Below, in pieces: positions 35,638-46,453 of a DNA stretch of 64,000 bases (position 1 is the stretch's first letter; every line of letters starts with the position of its first letter). The stretch is from Clavulina sp. PMI_390. Its lineage: Eukaryota > Basidiomycota > Agaricomycetes > Cantharellales > Hydnaceae. The DNA lies in assembly GCA_015039315.1 (NCBI GenBank), contig WIDE01000013.1, positions 121,556 through 185,555 on the forward strand, in the 5' to 3' direction. Position numbers and translations under genes: made by a program. A model generated the notes under the pieces. The model had not been told where the DNA came from. It did no database searches and saw nothing but the letters and a program-made list of their open reading frames with translations.

Positions 35638-36407
35638 ATGGCTACGCTTCGCGTGAAAACACTTTCTGCTACGCCTTCTCTTCTTGCAGCTAAGAGCCAC
35701 CGCGCTCTGGGACTCGCCTCGGTCCGTTATTTGGCAACTTCTGACGCACCAACCTCGTCGCGAGCAGCAGCCCCGACCTCTTCTTCCTCCCCTAATACGC
35801 CTTCCCGAAATGCCTCTGCTTCCCCTCCCACCCCCAACTCGCCTGTTTCTCTTCAACGCGTTCCTCAGAAACGCATGAACTTTGCAATTCCTTCCAAGAT
35901 TGCACTCCCTCCCACTGTTGACCCTCTCCTGTCCTACTTCACCAACATCATCATGCAAGATGGCATGCGACACCGGGCTTCTCGCACTGTGGCCAATATG
36001 CTCAATAGCATCCACGCTCTTACCCATGCCCCTCCCTTGCCCATCTTGCGCGAAGCCGTCGAGCGTGCCAGCCCCGAAGTCAAGGTCGTGTCGAAAAAGC
36101 AGCGGAACAAGAACGTATTGACTCCGCGACCGCTGTCTGCGAAGCAGCGCACCGGGCAGGCCATCCGGTGGATTGTGAAGATTAGCGAGAGCAGGAATGA
36201 GCGGATTTTTGAGCATAGATTAGCCAAGGAGATTGTGGCGATCATGGAAGACAAGAGCAATGTGCTCAAGAAGAAGGACGAGCAGCACAACCTTGCGCTG
36301 GCTAATCGGTATGAATTCTTCCTTTATTTGTTCCCACTCTTTCCTTTTGACAGCCCCATGCTCACGTGTTGCTTGCTTCCAGCGCAAACGCCTCCGTCCG
36401 TCTATAG
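35638..36407 (+). CDS. RSM7: Mitochondrial ribosomal protein uS7m
   Basis: Two exons, 35638-36308 and 36383-36407, give 231 residues. The second coding exon is only 25 nt and encodes the family ending ANRANASVRL. The first ~70 residues are basic, Ser/Ala/Thr/Pro-rich and lack acidic residues until late, as expected for a mitochondrial targeting peptide. The uS7 core follows (DPLLSYFTNIIMQDGMRHRA, ILREAVERASPEVKV, RTGQAIRWIVKISESR). uS7m binds the 3' major domain of the small-subunit rRNA in the mitochondrial ribosome. Family identification is strong because of the RAL.WI/ANR.NASVR pattern shared with bacterial S7. Confidence 0.88.
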
Positions 36408-36518
36408 TAGTTTCTCGAGTATACTAATAGGGTTATATACAGTAATGCTTTTTTTGATTCGGGTCTTGCATCCGAATCTCCACCCGGCTATATTCAAATG
36501 ATGGGGTGTCGCCATCTT

Positions 36519-36527
36519 ATCAGATAA
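36519..36527 (+). promoter_or_regulatory. Iron-responsive GATA-factor motif ATCAGATAA
   Basis: A perfect match to ATCWGATAA, the extended site bound by the SRE/Urbs1/Sfu1 type of iron-dependent GATA repressors. It lies about 320 bases upstream of the FTR1 start codon. The whole site is embedded in the near-palindrome CTTATCAGATAATA. Confidence 0.6.
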
Positions 36528-36711
36528 TATAGATTACACGGCATCCCAAGAGATCTCCCGAATTGGGGGTTCTGATCGCTAATTGTGGGTCGCAGAATCA
36601 ATTCAGAATAGCTGCACATGTGCTTGGAAGCCGTCAGAACTGAATGAGAGTCGTTGGGAACAGGGTGGCCATGTGCCTGGGAAATCTCGTTATCCGATGG
36701 GATATCTCGTT

Positions 36712-36720
36712 ATCTGATAA
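36712..36720 (+). promoter_or_regulatory. Iron-responsive GATA-factor motif ATCTGATAA
   Basis: A second perfect ATCWGATAA match, about 130 bases upstream of the FTR1 start codon. Immediately upstream are TTATCCGATGG and GATATC, weaker GATA-like elements, so the region is a small cluster. A C/T-rich tract lies between it and the ATG. Confidence 0.62.
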
Positions 36721-36848
36721 TTTTAAATCGCTCAGGTTTTTCCTTCAAGAGGGGGGAGGCTTAGGCTTCTGCCCTTTCCCTCCCACCGCACGTTCTCCTC
36801 CCCCTCTCCTCCCTCCTCCTACTCCAAAGGGGGTCCGTGCCTTCCACC

Positions 36849-38717
36849 ATGGCGGTCGAAAATGTCTTTGCTGTCCCCGTCTTCTTCGTCATTATGCGAG
36901 AGACTATTGAAGCGGTCAGTCCCGTTCATTCATGGGTTTTTGCGCCGCCCTCGAATTAACGGTCCTCCGGTGTCTATTAGGGCATCGTCCTCTCAATCCT
37001 GCTCAGCTTCGTACGTCCCACTAGCGCGCTTCCTATACCACTTAAACCTCATAACGCTGCCTCCTTGCTGTTCAGGTCGAGCAACTCACGAGATCCCGAG
37101 CCGAGGAACTAGGCGGCGTGTCAGTCTCGGCGGGCGATGAGAAGGCTGACCCGAACGAGTCGTCCAACGGCACTTCTGCGCCTTTGACGAACAAACAACT
37201 GCTCCGCAAACTTCGTATTCAGGTGTGTATTTGCGTCCCCCTCTTAAACAATTTTTTCTCCCTCATCGTCTGATCACACGCCTTTCCCCTTCAGGTATGG
37301 GCTGGCGCCCTGACTGGCTTCTTCATCGCCCTCGCTATTGGTGGTGCCTTCATCGGTGTAGTAAGCATCCCCGCCTGTACCTCTACGTGTGACCTGAATA
37401 CCAGAGAGAAGAGTTTAACACATGACCCTCACTCTAGTTCTACTCTGGCAAAGTTCGCGACCTATGGGCTCAATCTGAAGAAGTGTGGGAAGGCACCTTC
37501 AACCTGATTGCCTCGCTCCTGATCCTGCCAATGGCCATCGCCTTCCTCAAGCTCGAGCAGTCCAAGGCCAAGTGGAAGGTCAAGCTTGCGCACGCGTTCG
37601 AGCACCGTGTACAGGGCAAGGAGGACAGAGGCGGGCGCACGAGCCGTTGGGCGCTGTTCTTCCTCCCATTTATCACTGTCATTCGTGAGGGTTTGGAGGC
37701 TGTCGTCTTTGCCGGTGGAGTGAGTGTTCCTGTCATTTCGGTCCGAGAATCCAGCGCCCTAAAGTTTTGTCCAATATTTGAATTGCTGATCAGGTGTCGC
37801 TGTCTGAATCCGGCACGTCGATCCCTCTCGCTGTCGTGATGGGTCTTATTGCTGGTGGCATTATCGGTACGTCTACAAGCTCGAAGCACAAAATGTCTCT
37901 TTGTCCCAGCCCTGACCGTGCATTTTACACTACTCCCTTTTCCAGCCTACCTCATTTACTTCTCCGGCTCGCGTGTGGCTCTGCACTACTTCCTGATTAT
38001 CTCCACCATCATCCTTCTCCTTGTTGGTGCCGGCCTCTTCAGCACCGCATGCACTGATTACCAGCTGTACGTCTGGAACACTCGCGTTGGTGCTGATACC
38101 GCGGAGCTTGGAACCGGAGCTGGCAGTTTCATGGTCAAAGGCAACGTGTGGCATCTCGTGAGTCTGCGGCCTCCATCATTACATTTCGTTCGGTTCTGGT
38201 TAATCCTACTTGGACTGACGGACGTGCACAGACCTACGGCAACCCAGAGCAGACCTCTAACCAGGGTGGTGGATGGGGAATCTTCCAGTCGATGTTCGCA
38301 CTCGTTTCCTTCCTTGAGCAGCAGACCTATAAACTCAACTCTTTTGTTTCTTCTCATGGTAGTCTCGGTTGGACCAACAACGCGACCATTGGCTCCATCC
38401 TATGCTACTGCTTTTACTGGATCGCAGTCATGGCCATCTTGACCTGTGAGTTTTCACTTTCATTCCCGTTCCTGCGCTTGTATTGTCGGACCCAACGCTG
38501 ACCATTTCTGCCTCGCCATCACTCCACAGACATGAAGTGGTCCGAGGGTCGTGTCGCTATCTTCGGACTCAAGTCCAAGATGTGGTACGAGCGCGAGGCC
38601 TTCCGACGTGATGTGGCTGAACGCCGCGAGGGCTCTGGTGACGAGAAGCTGTCCGCGGATGAGAAACTCTCTAATGAGGGCCGCGACATGGAGGTTCCCG
38701 CCCACGAGATCGTTTAA
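36849..38717 (+). CDS. FTR1: High-affinity plasma-membrane iron permease
   Basis: Ftr1 moves ferric iron through the plasma membrane in complex with a Fet3-type multicopper oxidase. Nine exons (36849-36914, 36981-37010, 37076-37222, 37295-37360, 37438-37719, 37794-37866, 37946-38157, 38232-38445, 38530-38717) give 425 residues. The iron-binding motifs are intact: RETIE at residues 17-21 and REGLE at 186-190, each in a hydrophobic helix. Seven hydrophobic segments are expected, ending in a WTNNATIGSILCYCFYW helix, and the C-terminus is a hydrophilic tail. About 24 extra residues (ALVSFLEQQ...) before GWTNN are not usual for Ftr1; no canonical in-frame intron removes them. Two iron-GATA motifs lie upstream. 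No FET3 gene is next to it in the window, although the pair is often linked in fungi. Confidence 0.93.
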
Positions 38718-40936
38718 GAGCTGTTGTACTACACGAGTAGCAGCTCTCTCGCCCTTTTGTTGCCTTGGGTGTCACGATTTATACGCAGTGTTGGTAGATT
38801 GAGGAGAAAAAAAATGTACGACAGATATTTCATGTCCCTGGGATGATACCCGGTTATCGATGTTGTTTTCTTTGGAGTGCTTGCATGCCGGAAGTGGCAT
38901 GAAGGATCAGCCGAGCTCCAGAACGGGGCTTGGCATCGGTACGAATTCCAGGGTCACGAATAAGGAAGCGATATATCGGGCCAACAAAAGCTTTACTTGA
39001 CAGCCTAGATACAATAATTGACTTGATTCTGTACCTGTCGGCCGAAGGCGTCCAGTACGGGCTATCACCCTAAAACCTCCTTTACGTGATGCGAAGAGTG
39101 TTCCGCTGAAGGAAGCCGACGAGGGGGGACGATGATAGTATAGTGTATGATCACTATCTCTACTTGTCTCTTGGCATCAGGACAAATTCGTCAGGCATCA
39201 GCCAATCTCTCGGCAGCATAGAATGGACCCATTGGATCGAAGCTCAGAACACGCGCCACCTAAGTAACAATGATGGAGCATTAGTCGCAGAAGCACCGCG
39301 TGAATTATCGAAGATCAGGCAGGACGAACCATGTTGTCGACCGCTCGAGAACTTCCGGACAAGGCTGGCCCACCCAACCACCCGCCAAGCGCATGTGCGC
39401 TTGGTGCCAGCCCCGATCCCCCGAGTCTACTTCAGATAACATTATTGTAATTGAAAATGCCAAGGGTCCGCTAGATCCACGGCCGAAAAGGCCGTAGGGC
39501 CTGTATCGCACTGACACAAACATTCGCTAGTCGCCTCAGGATATCTCCACAGCAGCCCAGTATTCAGGTAGTAGAAAGAGACGGTTCGAGCGATCAAGCT
39601 TCTCAGGCAGCTGTGGCTATCTACAGAACCGCCCAGACACAGGCATTGATAGATGTCCTGGATGCAATACATGGGGGTGGGCCGATCCTGCCAGCAATTG
39701 TACTAGATGATATGTCATGACTGTTGTCCACTAGTTTGTGGAAAGTGGCACGCTGACGGAGACGATTGCTGGCCAGCAGAGCTGTGCAGAAGCGCGTAGT
39801 GGGGATAGTCTAGAGACTGGAGATGAGCCAACGTGTGTATTCCAAGCCAGAAGCCGTCCAGATTATATACGACCTAGGATCAAGCTGACCCTATCATAGA
39901 TGTGCTCGCATATAGTTCAGCGGAGGCGGTGGTGATGAGATGCTGGGGTGGGGGGAATGTCGATGCGTCGTTACTTTGAGATAATGTTCTCCCGGCTACG
40001 ACTCAGGATCACATAGTGGAACCTTCGCTAGCGAGTGGTCCCAGTCATAAACACAAGCTTTTATCGTCACAAGGTGGACAACAACTAGCCAACAGAGGGA
40101 CCAGCCGTTTCTGATGACGGCAGAGTGAGATTGCTGACGGAGGTCCGATTATCGTAGTGCTTTAACCGGAGCCATAGGTAGCAGAGAGGTGGGCGTGTTG
40201 GAGGGCAACACGTTATAATCTCCTATCGGTTGATAGTGTATCTAGGTCTAGGAAATAGCCTCGAGTTGATAGATCTAGGGTAGTAGTTGATAGCGTCAGC
40301 ATGGCTAAGTAGGAATTTGACTCCCCCACAATCCAAGTGAGTATGCGCTCGCGCTGCCAGTCGATATGTTTCGCCTCAGGTCCGTAGAAGAAACTCCGCG
40401 GAGCCCCAGGTAGAACGGCAACCCAGAAGAGGATAAAGAGAATTGATGTCTTAGAGTAAGTTTCAACAATAGGAGGTCACTTGAAGATCGGGTTTGAGGA
40501 GGACATAGGCCACGGTGTAGTGATATGGTGGTGTGTTTGCGCTGGTGGAGGAGGGATGCAGGATGGACAGGTGAACGGTCTCTTATATAGATGCATGTGG
40601 CGAACAAAGAGCCTGGTTCCCACGGAAGCCGGCTACTGATTCGCCACACAATGTGCTTTGTACGCACTTTGGTGTGGCGCGGGTCCGTTCATTACGCAGC
40701 CCGTACAAACATAGCTTCCACAAGGCGAAGCGCGAATAAGGTGGTCGTATTCTTATTTGGCACAAGGGCCACTGCCCCGCCACTTACAACTAATTTAGAC
40801 ACGATCGGGTGGTCGTATGTAGGAGAGGAGCTAGAATTGCAGTAGTATATTGAGCTCCCTCGTGTACGAGGAGGGCGTCTGCATTGTTGTGGTAGACCTT
40901 CGCCGCACGCGTACACAGCCCACAACACGAACCAAC
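38718..40936. other. Gene-poor interval, 2.2 kb
   Basis: Several ORFs of 60-145 codons occur on both strands, but none shows a family motif or a coherent exon chain. The left part is the FTR1 3' UTR and the right part the Mis12 promoter. The remainder may hold a decayed element or long UTRs; nothing further can be supported. Confidence 0.45.
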
Positions 40937-41947
40937 ATGTCCTCCTCGCTCGACTCCACCACCCTGAGTCTGATCTTGACAGAAATCCTGGGCTCGGCGC
41001 CCCAGATTTTACTTGATGACTACACCAACATCCCCCACGACAATGTTCGACAAACAACCGAAGCCTTCGAAGGTGTGCTACGCGACTGGATAGAGCGTGA
41101 CATCCCTGAGGGAGCGAGGCGCGAGGCATATCTTGCAGAACTCGAACGCGGCATCATCGCAATACAAACTCGAATTGGCTCCCATTCAGACTTTGCATTC
41201 GATCTCTTCGAAGTCTGGGTATGGAGGAATATCTTCGATATTCCGGCCAATGTTGCTCCGTACATTGTTATGCCGCACCATGAAGATCTGGATTTGACAA
41301 TATCAGATAAAGAAGAGGAAGAAACTCGTTCTGAACTTGCTCTTCTTAGAAGAAGGTTAGAGGCGGTGAGTTCGGGTGCTCAGTCTCATAAGTCAATCAT
41401 TACTCATGGCTTTTCCTAGATGAAACGAATTGGCGAGCTACTCGTTGACGGTGTCAAGGCATCGCGGAGGCGGAGGCGGCGGGCTGATCGCATGCTCCAA
41501 GAGCTATCCTTTCTACAGGCCACCGATGAACTCCAACCCTGTATGTCCTCTAATGCTATGGCTGAATCACGTTATCTCATCTCACAACAACCTTCTCTAG
41601 TACCCCCGGCCATTATGCCTCTGTTTGAAAAGCTCAAAGAAGTGCCGCGTACCAGTGACCTTGCTTCAATGCCCGCCCCTTCTGCCTCTGACGAGAAACG
41701 GCCGTGGGAGGCATCGCATGACCAGTTCCTCGCATGGAGTACGGCCAAGCTCGTTCGCGAGACACGAAAACCTGGCGAGAGAGGAAAGAAACTACTCATT
41801 GGTCAGGACGAGCAAGCAAACGCAGAATACCTGCGCCAATTGGATGATGCCGCTGGCGAGGAAGGGAGATCAGATGAGAAGCGGGATGGGAAGGGAAAGG
41901 GGAAAGCAATCTTGCTTGACACGGATGGTGATACACTAATGTCCTGA
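40937..41947 (+). CDS. MTW1: Kinetochore protein Mis12/Mtw1
   Basis: Three exons, 40937-41365, 41420-41540 and 41601-41947, give 298 residues. The Mis12 family pattern is clear. The N-terminal block PQILLDDYTNIPHDNVRQTTEAFE is followed by the FDKFE.YVLRNIF.IP-like block (DLFEVWVWRNIFDIPANVAPYIVMPHHEDLDL, residues about 85-117) and an acidic coiled coil (LALLRRRLEAMKRIGELL). Mis12/Mtw1 is a subunit of the MIND/Mis12 complex that joins the inner and outer kinetochore and is needed for chromosome segregation. The C-terminal ~100 residues are charged and less conserved and include a nuclear-localisation-like KRDGKGKGK run. Length fits the family. Confidence 0.83.
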
Positions 41948-42076
41948 TGGTCGAGGCCTCGGAACAAAGTGGCCACACACAAAGCATTATTTATCGCGGT
42001 ATTCTTATTAAATTGTATTCAGATGTAGTGGGTTATCTAGCTAGTGCTAAGAATCTTGATGTATGCAATGAACGTC

Positions 42077-43630
42077 CTAATGCAATTGCAGCGTAGCAAA
42101 GGACGATGTATCAAGCAGGCCTGCGCGAACCTCAAACACACGTTGTTTGAGTGAGGAAATAAAATTTGCGTAATCTGGGGGCTAGGGGATCAGGACAGTA
42201 AGTAGATCACAAAACTATGATGAGCGAGAGAGAGCAAGGTACCTTGTACGAAGTCACCAGGCCTGAGGTGTTGGGCATCACAAACAGAATAGTCTCTGTT
42301 ACGGAAGGAAGATCGTTTAAAATGTCTCTCATATCAGGCTCATCTTCCTCTTCCTTCTTTACTATTTCCATGGCGTCGCTCGGAATCGCAAGGGTCGGAG
42401 CCTCAGGGCCTTCCTCGGGCACATCGAATACGTGAACAATCTTATACGGCATCACGGCGTTCTCTGGCTGAAGTGTTGAACCACGCTTTGGTCCCGAAGG
42501 TGGGACGGGCATAACAGGCGCATTTGGAGCCACCGCTCCAGTGGTCTTCAAACAATTGAAGAAAGCCTTCCATAGGCCCATCCCGACAAAGCAGACTATG
42601 CGAGGACGGCGTGCCTGGAGTAACTTGAGAAGGATCTCAGCACCCTCTGCATGCTCTTCAGAGCTGAGATCGCTTTCCTAGAGAGAGAGTATAGGTATAC
42701 GATGCTAGAACGATTGCAAAGAACACTTACTAATTTACTTGGGCGAGCACAGAGGTTCGTCTACCCTCGAGGTGATTAAACTCTACGAACAGTTTTAGAC
42801 GATTGGGGCGGAGAACTCACGACACCCATCCTTATCGGCAGTAGGGGCAGCATTTGGGAGTCTTCCGGTCGTAAACGGATGTCCGTGATCCCTGAAAAAC
42901 CTATCAGCACTGGTCGTGGTCGATAGGCCCAACAATTTACCTCCAGCGTACAAGGCGGGCCAGAACCGATTTGATCTATGTGCAAATGGGTGTCCTTTCT
43001 TTGAGGTAGTGATTCCTGGACTACAACGTCGGCCATGAGTTAGAGAAATATCTAACTGGTGATGCTGTGCGAGAGTAAACTCACTTGATTCCACAGAATA
43101 GGACTAAGGGGTGGAGGATAAGTGATGGATTTAACCAAAAAGGAGATCTAATTAATATGCACCGTCCAATTCATCCCCCATTATGTCGTCCACTAGAGGA
43201 AGTGAAGGGTCAGGAGGGGAAGGAATGTGTCCAGCTCCTTTAGACTTTGGCCTTTTCCCGGAGTTCTGTGTAGGTTTGGTCGCTAGGTTGGACTGTGGGG
43301 CTTCCCTCCGTGCCTAGAGAAGCGAAAGGTGAATGGTCTGTCAATGTGCTATCGAGGTTTCGGATGACTCAGGGTATCCCCCGCAAAATACTAACGGCTT
43401 GAGATGTAGAAGCCGAAGAGGACGCCTGAGGCAAATCATGTTGATACCTTGAAGATTCATTGTTACTTTGTACTGTATTACGTGGTGAAATTCTATCTGA
43501 GAGAAGTATAGCATGAGTTACCCCACATTTAGGCCTTCAGACTTGAAGTACCAGAGCGAGTGGAGGGGTTGGTGTATGCAAACCGAGATATCTTTGCAGC
43601 AAACGAAGTGTCTTCCATTGGAGTTGTCAT
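42077..43630 (-). CDS. Mug/TDG-type mismatch-specific uracil/thymine DNA glycosylase
   Basis: Nine exons join with consistent phase: 43630-43552, 43496-43396, 43313-43163, 43103-43085, 43020-42941, 42891-42821, 42780-42739, 42677-42243, 42181-42077. The product has 360 residues. The catalytic motif GINPG is at residues 115-119, and Asn117 is the water-activating residue of the family. NRFWPALYAGG follows, and the second motif is VMPNTSG at about 314-320. The enzyme removes U or T opposite G, and other damaged pyrimidines, in base-excision repair. The 19-nt exon 43103-43085 encodes VLFCGI plus two bases of the Asn codon. The N-terminal ~100 residues are basic and disordered. It is divergent from NF-YB/HAP3. 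The family call is firm; specific substrates (Thp1-like) are inferred. Confidence 0.82.
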
Positions 43631-43834
43631 TATAGGGAGTAGGTGCCAGAACCGCTACCCAGCGTCGCGCCCTGTTGAGTCAAGTTGTTTTTGTTTACGT
43701 CGGGGACGCATTTCCGAGCCTGCTTCCACTTGCTCGCGCCCACCGAACACAAACGACGTAAACTGCTCTCCAGAGGACCCCAGCATCCCCTCGCCCGTAA
43801 TACCGTCACTTCTCCTCGTTGTTACTACTCTCTA
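43631..43834. promoter_or_regulatory. Divergent promoter region Mug-type glycosylase / NF-YB
   Basis: 204 bases separate the two start codons, so the promoters overlap. The NF-YB side has the C/T-rich CACTTCTCCTCGTTGTTACTACTCTCTA just before its ATG. No TATA box was recognised. Confidence 0.5.
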
Positions 43835-44607
43835 ATGGCCTCTGAGCATCGCGAGACAGCTTTAAGCTCTACAACCGCTGGGAGTTCGTCTGGAGCGGGA
43901 CCTTCCACGGCTGCAGCCGCCCCGCTACCCCTGCCTGCAACGACTGAGCCCCAGGAACCTCACGAATTTACGGAGCAGGAAGTCGGGCAATACAAGGAAA
44001 CAGACCGTTATCTGCCCGTGCGTATACTCCTCTCCATCGCGATTCAGCACGCTGGACACGCTATGGTAGCCGGCGAAATCTCCTCATGGGGTTGCTCATG
44101 ATCTGTCTTGTCTCCCCCCTTCGTCTCCTCGCTCCCTGTTTGCTTCTTCCTAAGATAGCAAATGTGGCACGGATAATGAAGAACGCCCTCCCCAAGAATG
44201 CCAAGATTTCCAAAGACGCCAAAGAGATCGTCCAAGAATGCGTCTCCGAATTCATCAGCTTTATTACCTCAGAGGCGGCTGAGAAGTGTCTCCTGGACAA
44301 ACGAAAGACGGTCGGGGGAGAAGACATTCTCTATGCGATGTCAAGTCTCGGTTTTGGAGACTACGCTACCGTACTACAGATATACCTGGCAAAACTACGC
44401 GAAGTAAGCCATCACACCTTACGCATCATGTGCTTCACAGCCAGGACGGGGTGTTTCATTTCTGACTTGTATTGTTTCCCCCAGCAAACTCTAGCGACTG
44501 CTGCGGCTCGTCGTGGGTCTGTGAGTCAGGGCGGTGATGCAGCCCTAGATGAGGAAGGAGTATATGACGATGATGATGGCGAGCTCGATGAAGAAGCCTA
44601 TGCGTGA
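43835..44607 (+). CDS. HAP3: CCAAT-binding factor subunit NF-YB/Hap3
   Basis: Three exons, 43835-44017, 44155-44403 and 44485-44607, give 184 residues. After a Ser/Thr/Ala-rich leader comes the NF-YB histone-fold core at about residues 57-144: [65 protein letters not shown]. These match the family closely, including the DRxLPIANV start and the KRKTV.GED loop. NF-YB pairs with NF-YC and NF-YA/Hap2 to bind CCAAT boxes; in fungi the complex also controls iron-using genes with HapX. The C-terminus is acidic ([13 protein letters not shown]). The first intron lies directly between DRYLP and IANV, inside the histone-fold start. Confidence 0.93.
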
Positions 44608-45001
44608 TGATGTGCACATTTTGCAATCGTCATGATCCACTATCACCCGCAGCTTTTCGCTTGGCGGAGTTGATTCTGTAAAACTTCGTGGTTTTTTGGG
44701 GGAGCAAACGAAGAAACTTACCGTCTATCTGTGTACAATATATTGTGTGCCGTAATCTGGCGATCATCCATTCTGACCGACTAAAAACTCGGAACTTGTA
44801 CACGGCGCCTGTGGGTTCGCCGGCCCTTTGATGCTCGTCACCTATTGGTAGACGTTCAGGAACTATGGAGCGATCGCCAGTTGCTGACTTTATTATTGTA
44901 ATCTGATAAACTTCGATGGCCAGGGAAGTGGAGAAATAGCCGTCGGCTTATGTAACTTGGATGATCCCCTCTCCGTCCTACGACCACACCGGTCGTCCTC
45001 G
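44608..45001. other. Intergenic between HAP3 and GPN2
   Basis: About 390 bases between two plus-strand genes. It should contain the HAP3 3' UTR and the GPN2 promoter; no motif was recognised. Confidence 0.45.
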
Positions 45002-46317
45002 ATGCCGTTTGGTGAAATCGTGATAGGATCACCGGGCAGTGGCAAGTCCACATATGCATATGGCAAATATCAGGTGATGCCCGACGGCAACGAGCTGCCC
45101 GAACCCTTGTGAACTCACTCGTTCTTGGCACTTGGTTCTATGTACCAAAAAAAAAAGTTGATGACTGCTCTCGGTCGATCATGCGTAGTTGTCAACCTCG
45201 ATCCTGCGAATGATCCGACTCCTTATCCATGCAATATCTCCCTATTCGACCTTGTCACTGTGAGAGACACCATGAAAGAATTCGGGCTAGGCCCAAACGG
45301 GGCTATGCTGTACTGCATGGAATATTTGGAGGCCAACTTTGACTGGCTTGAAGAGCGCCTGAAAGAGGAAGGAGTTGGGGACGATGATTGGGTCATATTC
45401 GATTGTCCTGGTCAAGTGGAGCTCAGTACGAATCATGATAGCCTCAAGCACATCATCGAACGGCTAGGGAAAATAGGCTTCAGAGTATGCACGATGTCTG
45501 TCCCCCTCGCCTCCCCAGCAGGGGATATTTTCAATATAAGACAGACACTTACTATCTCTATTACTCACTCCCCAGCTTGCAGCGGTCCATCTGTGCGACG
45601 CCCATTATGTGACTGACGCTTCCAAGTACATCGCCGTGCTCCTCCTTGCCCTACGAACTATGTTACATCTTGGGCTTCCTCATATCAACGTACTATCAAA
45701 GATGGACCTAATCAAGCAGTATGGCGATCTTGGTGAGCTGCATCCTGTCTATGTGCTACATCAAGCTGACTGTGCGCGATCAGAGTTCAATCTTGAGTTC
45801 TACACAGAAGTTCAAGATTTGTCATATCTCGCGAACGTCCTTTCTGATGCTTCACCTCGATTCACGGAGCTTAACATGCGGATAACCGAGCTCATTGAGG
45901 ATTTTGGACTTGTAGGGTTCGAGACGCTTGCAGTAGAGGTGCGTGGGCCCATTTATCAACACTTTTTTATTCTAATGGGAAGCCAACACCCCTCCTAATC
46001 TCTAGGATAAAGCTTCAATGGTCCAACTTATGCGCACGGTCGATCGAGCGTTGGGTTATGCATTTGTTGCTGATCCCTCCACCACCACTGCTGAGCTCGC
46101 TCCGCCGGGCGTTCCGCGGAGTCAGCAGGATAACCGCAATGCGCTGTTTTCTGCTGCGGCTGGGGTGATCCCTGGTGCACGAAGCGTGCAGGATATCCAG
46201 GAGCGGTGGGTGGATGCTCGAGAGGCATACGATCAGTGGGAGTTGGCGGAGTGGCATAAAGAAGGGGCCCAAGTGGCTGCTGATAAGGCGCGAAGAGACC
46301 GAGAGGAAAAAGGGTAG
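45002..46317 (+). CDS. GPN2: GPN-loop GTPase 2
   Basis: Five exons, 45002-45073, 45158-45484, 45576-45732, 45784-45938 and 46006-46317, give 340 residues. The P-loop is GSPGSGKST (residues 9-17). The switch region has NLDPAND, and the diagnostic GPN loop is GLGPNGAMLY. DCPGQVEL is the G3 motif and SKMDL the G4 motif. GPN2 is a paired GTPase that assists assembly and nuclear import of RNA polymerase II. The run of A before the second exon (AAAAAAAAAAG at 45147-45157) makes the acceptor A-rich, an unusual acceptor context. The C-terminal ~60 residues are charged and coiled-coil-like. It follows HAP3 on the same strand but independently. Confidence 0.9.
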
Positions 46318-46453
46318 TACTCTCATCATTACATTAGACAAGAGTATCAAATATTGTACTGTCCAGATTACAGATTATCGATTGGGGTATATGATGATAA
46401 ACGAGCAAACTACAAAGGGAAGACCCTATAATACTATCCTATTGGTGAACATT

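Noticed and set aside
35614..36216. 200-codon minus-strand ORF over the uS7m gene
   Set aside because: A shadow of the conserved plus-strand ribosomal protein frame; its own translation is compositionally odd and has no family match.
38058..38357. Minus-strand ORF over FTR1 exons
   Set aside because: Antisense to well-identified FTR1 exons, with no motif.
39442..40667. Minus-strand ORFs considered as a degenerate gene
   Set aside because: No motif and no coherent junctions; treated as intergenic.
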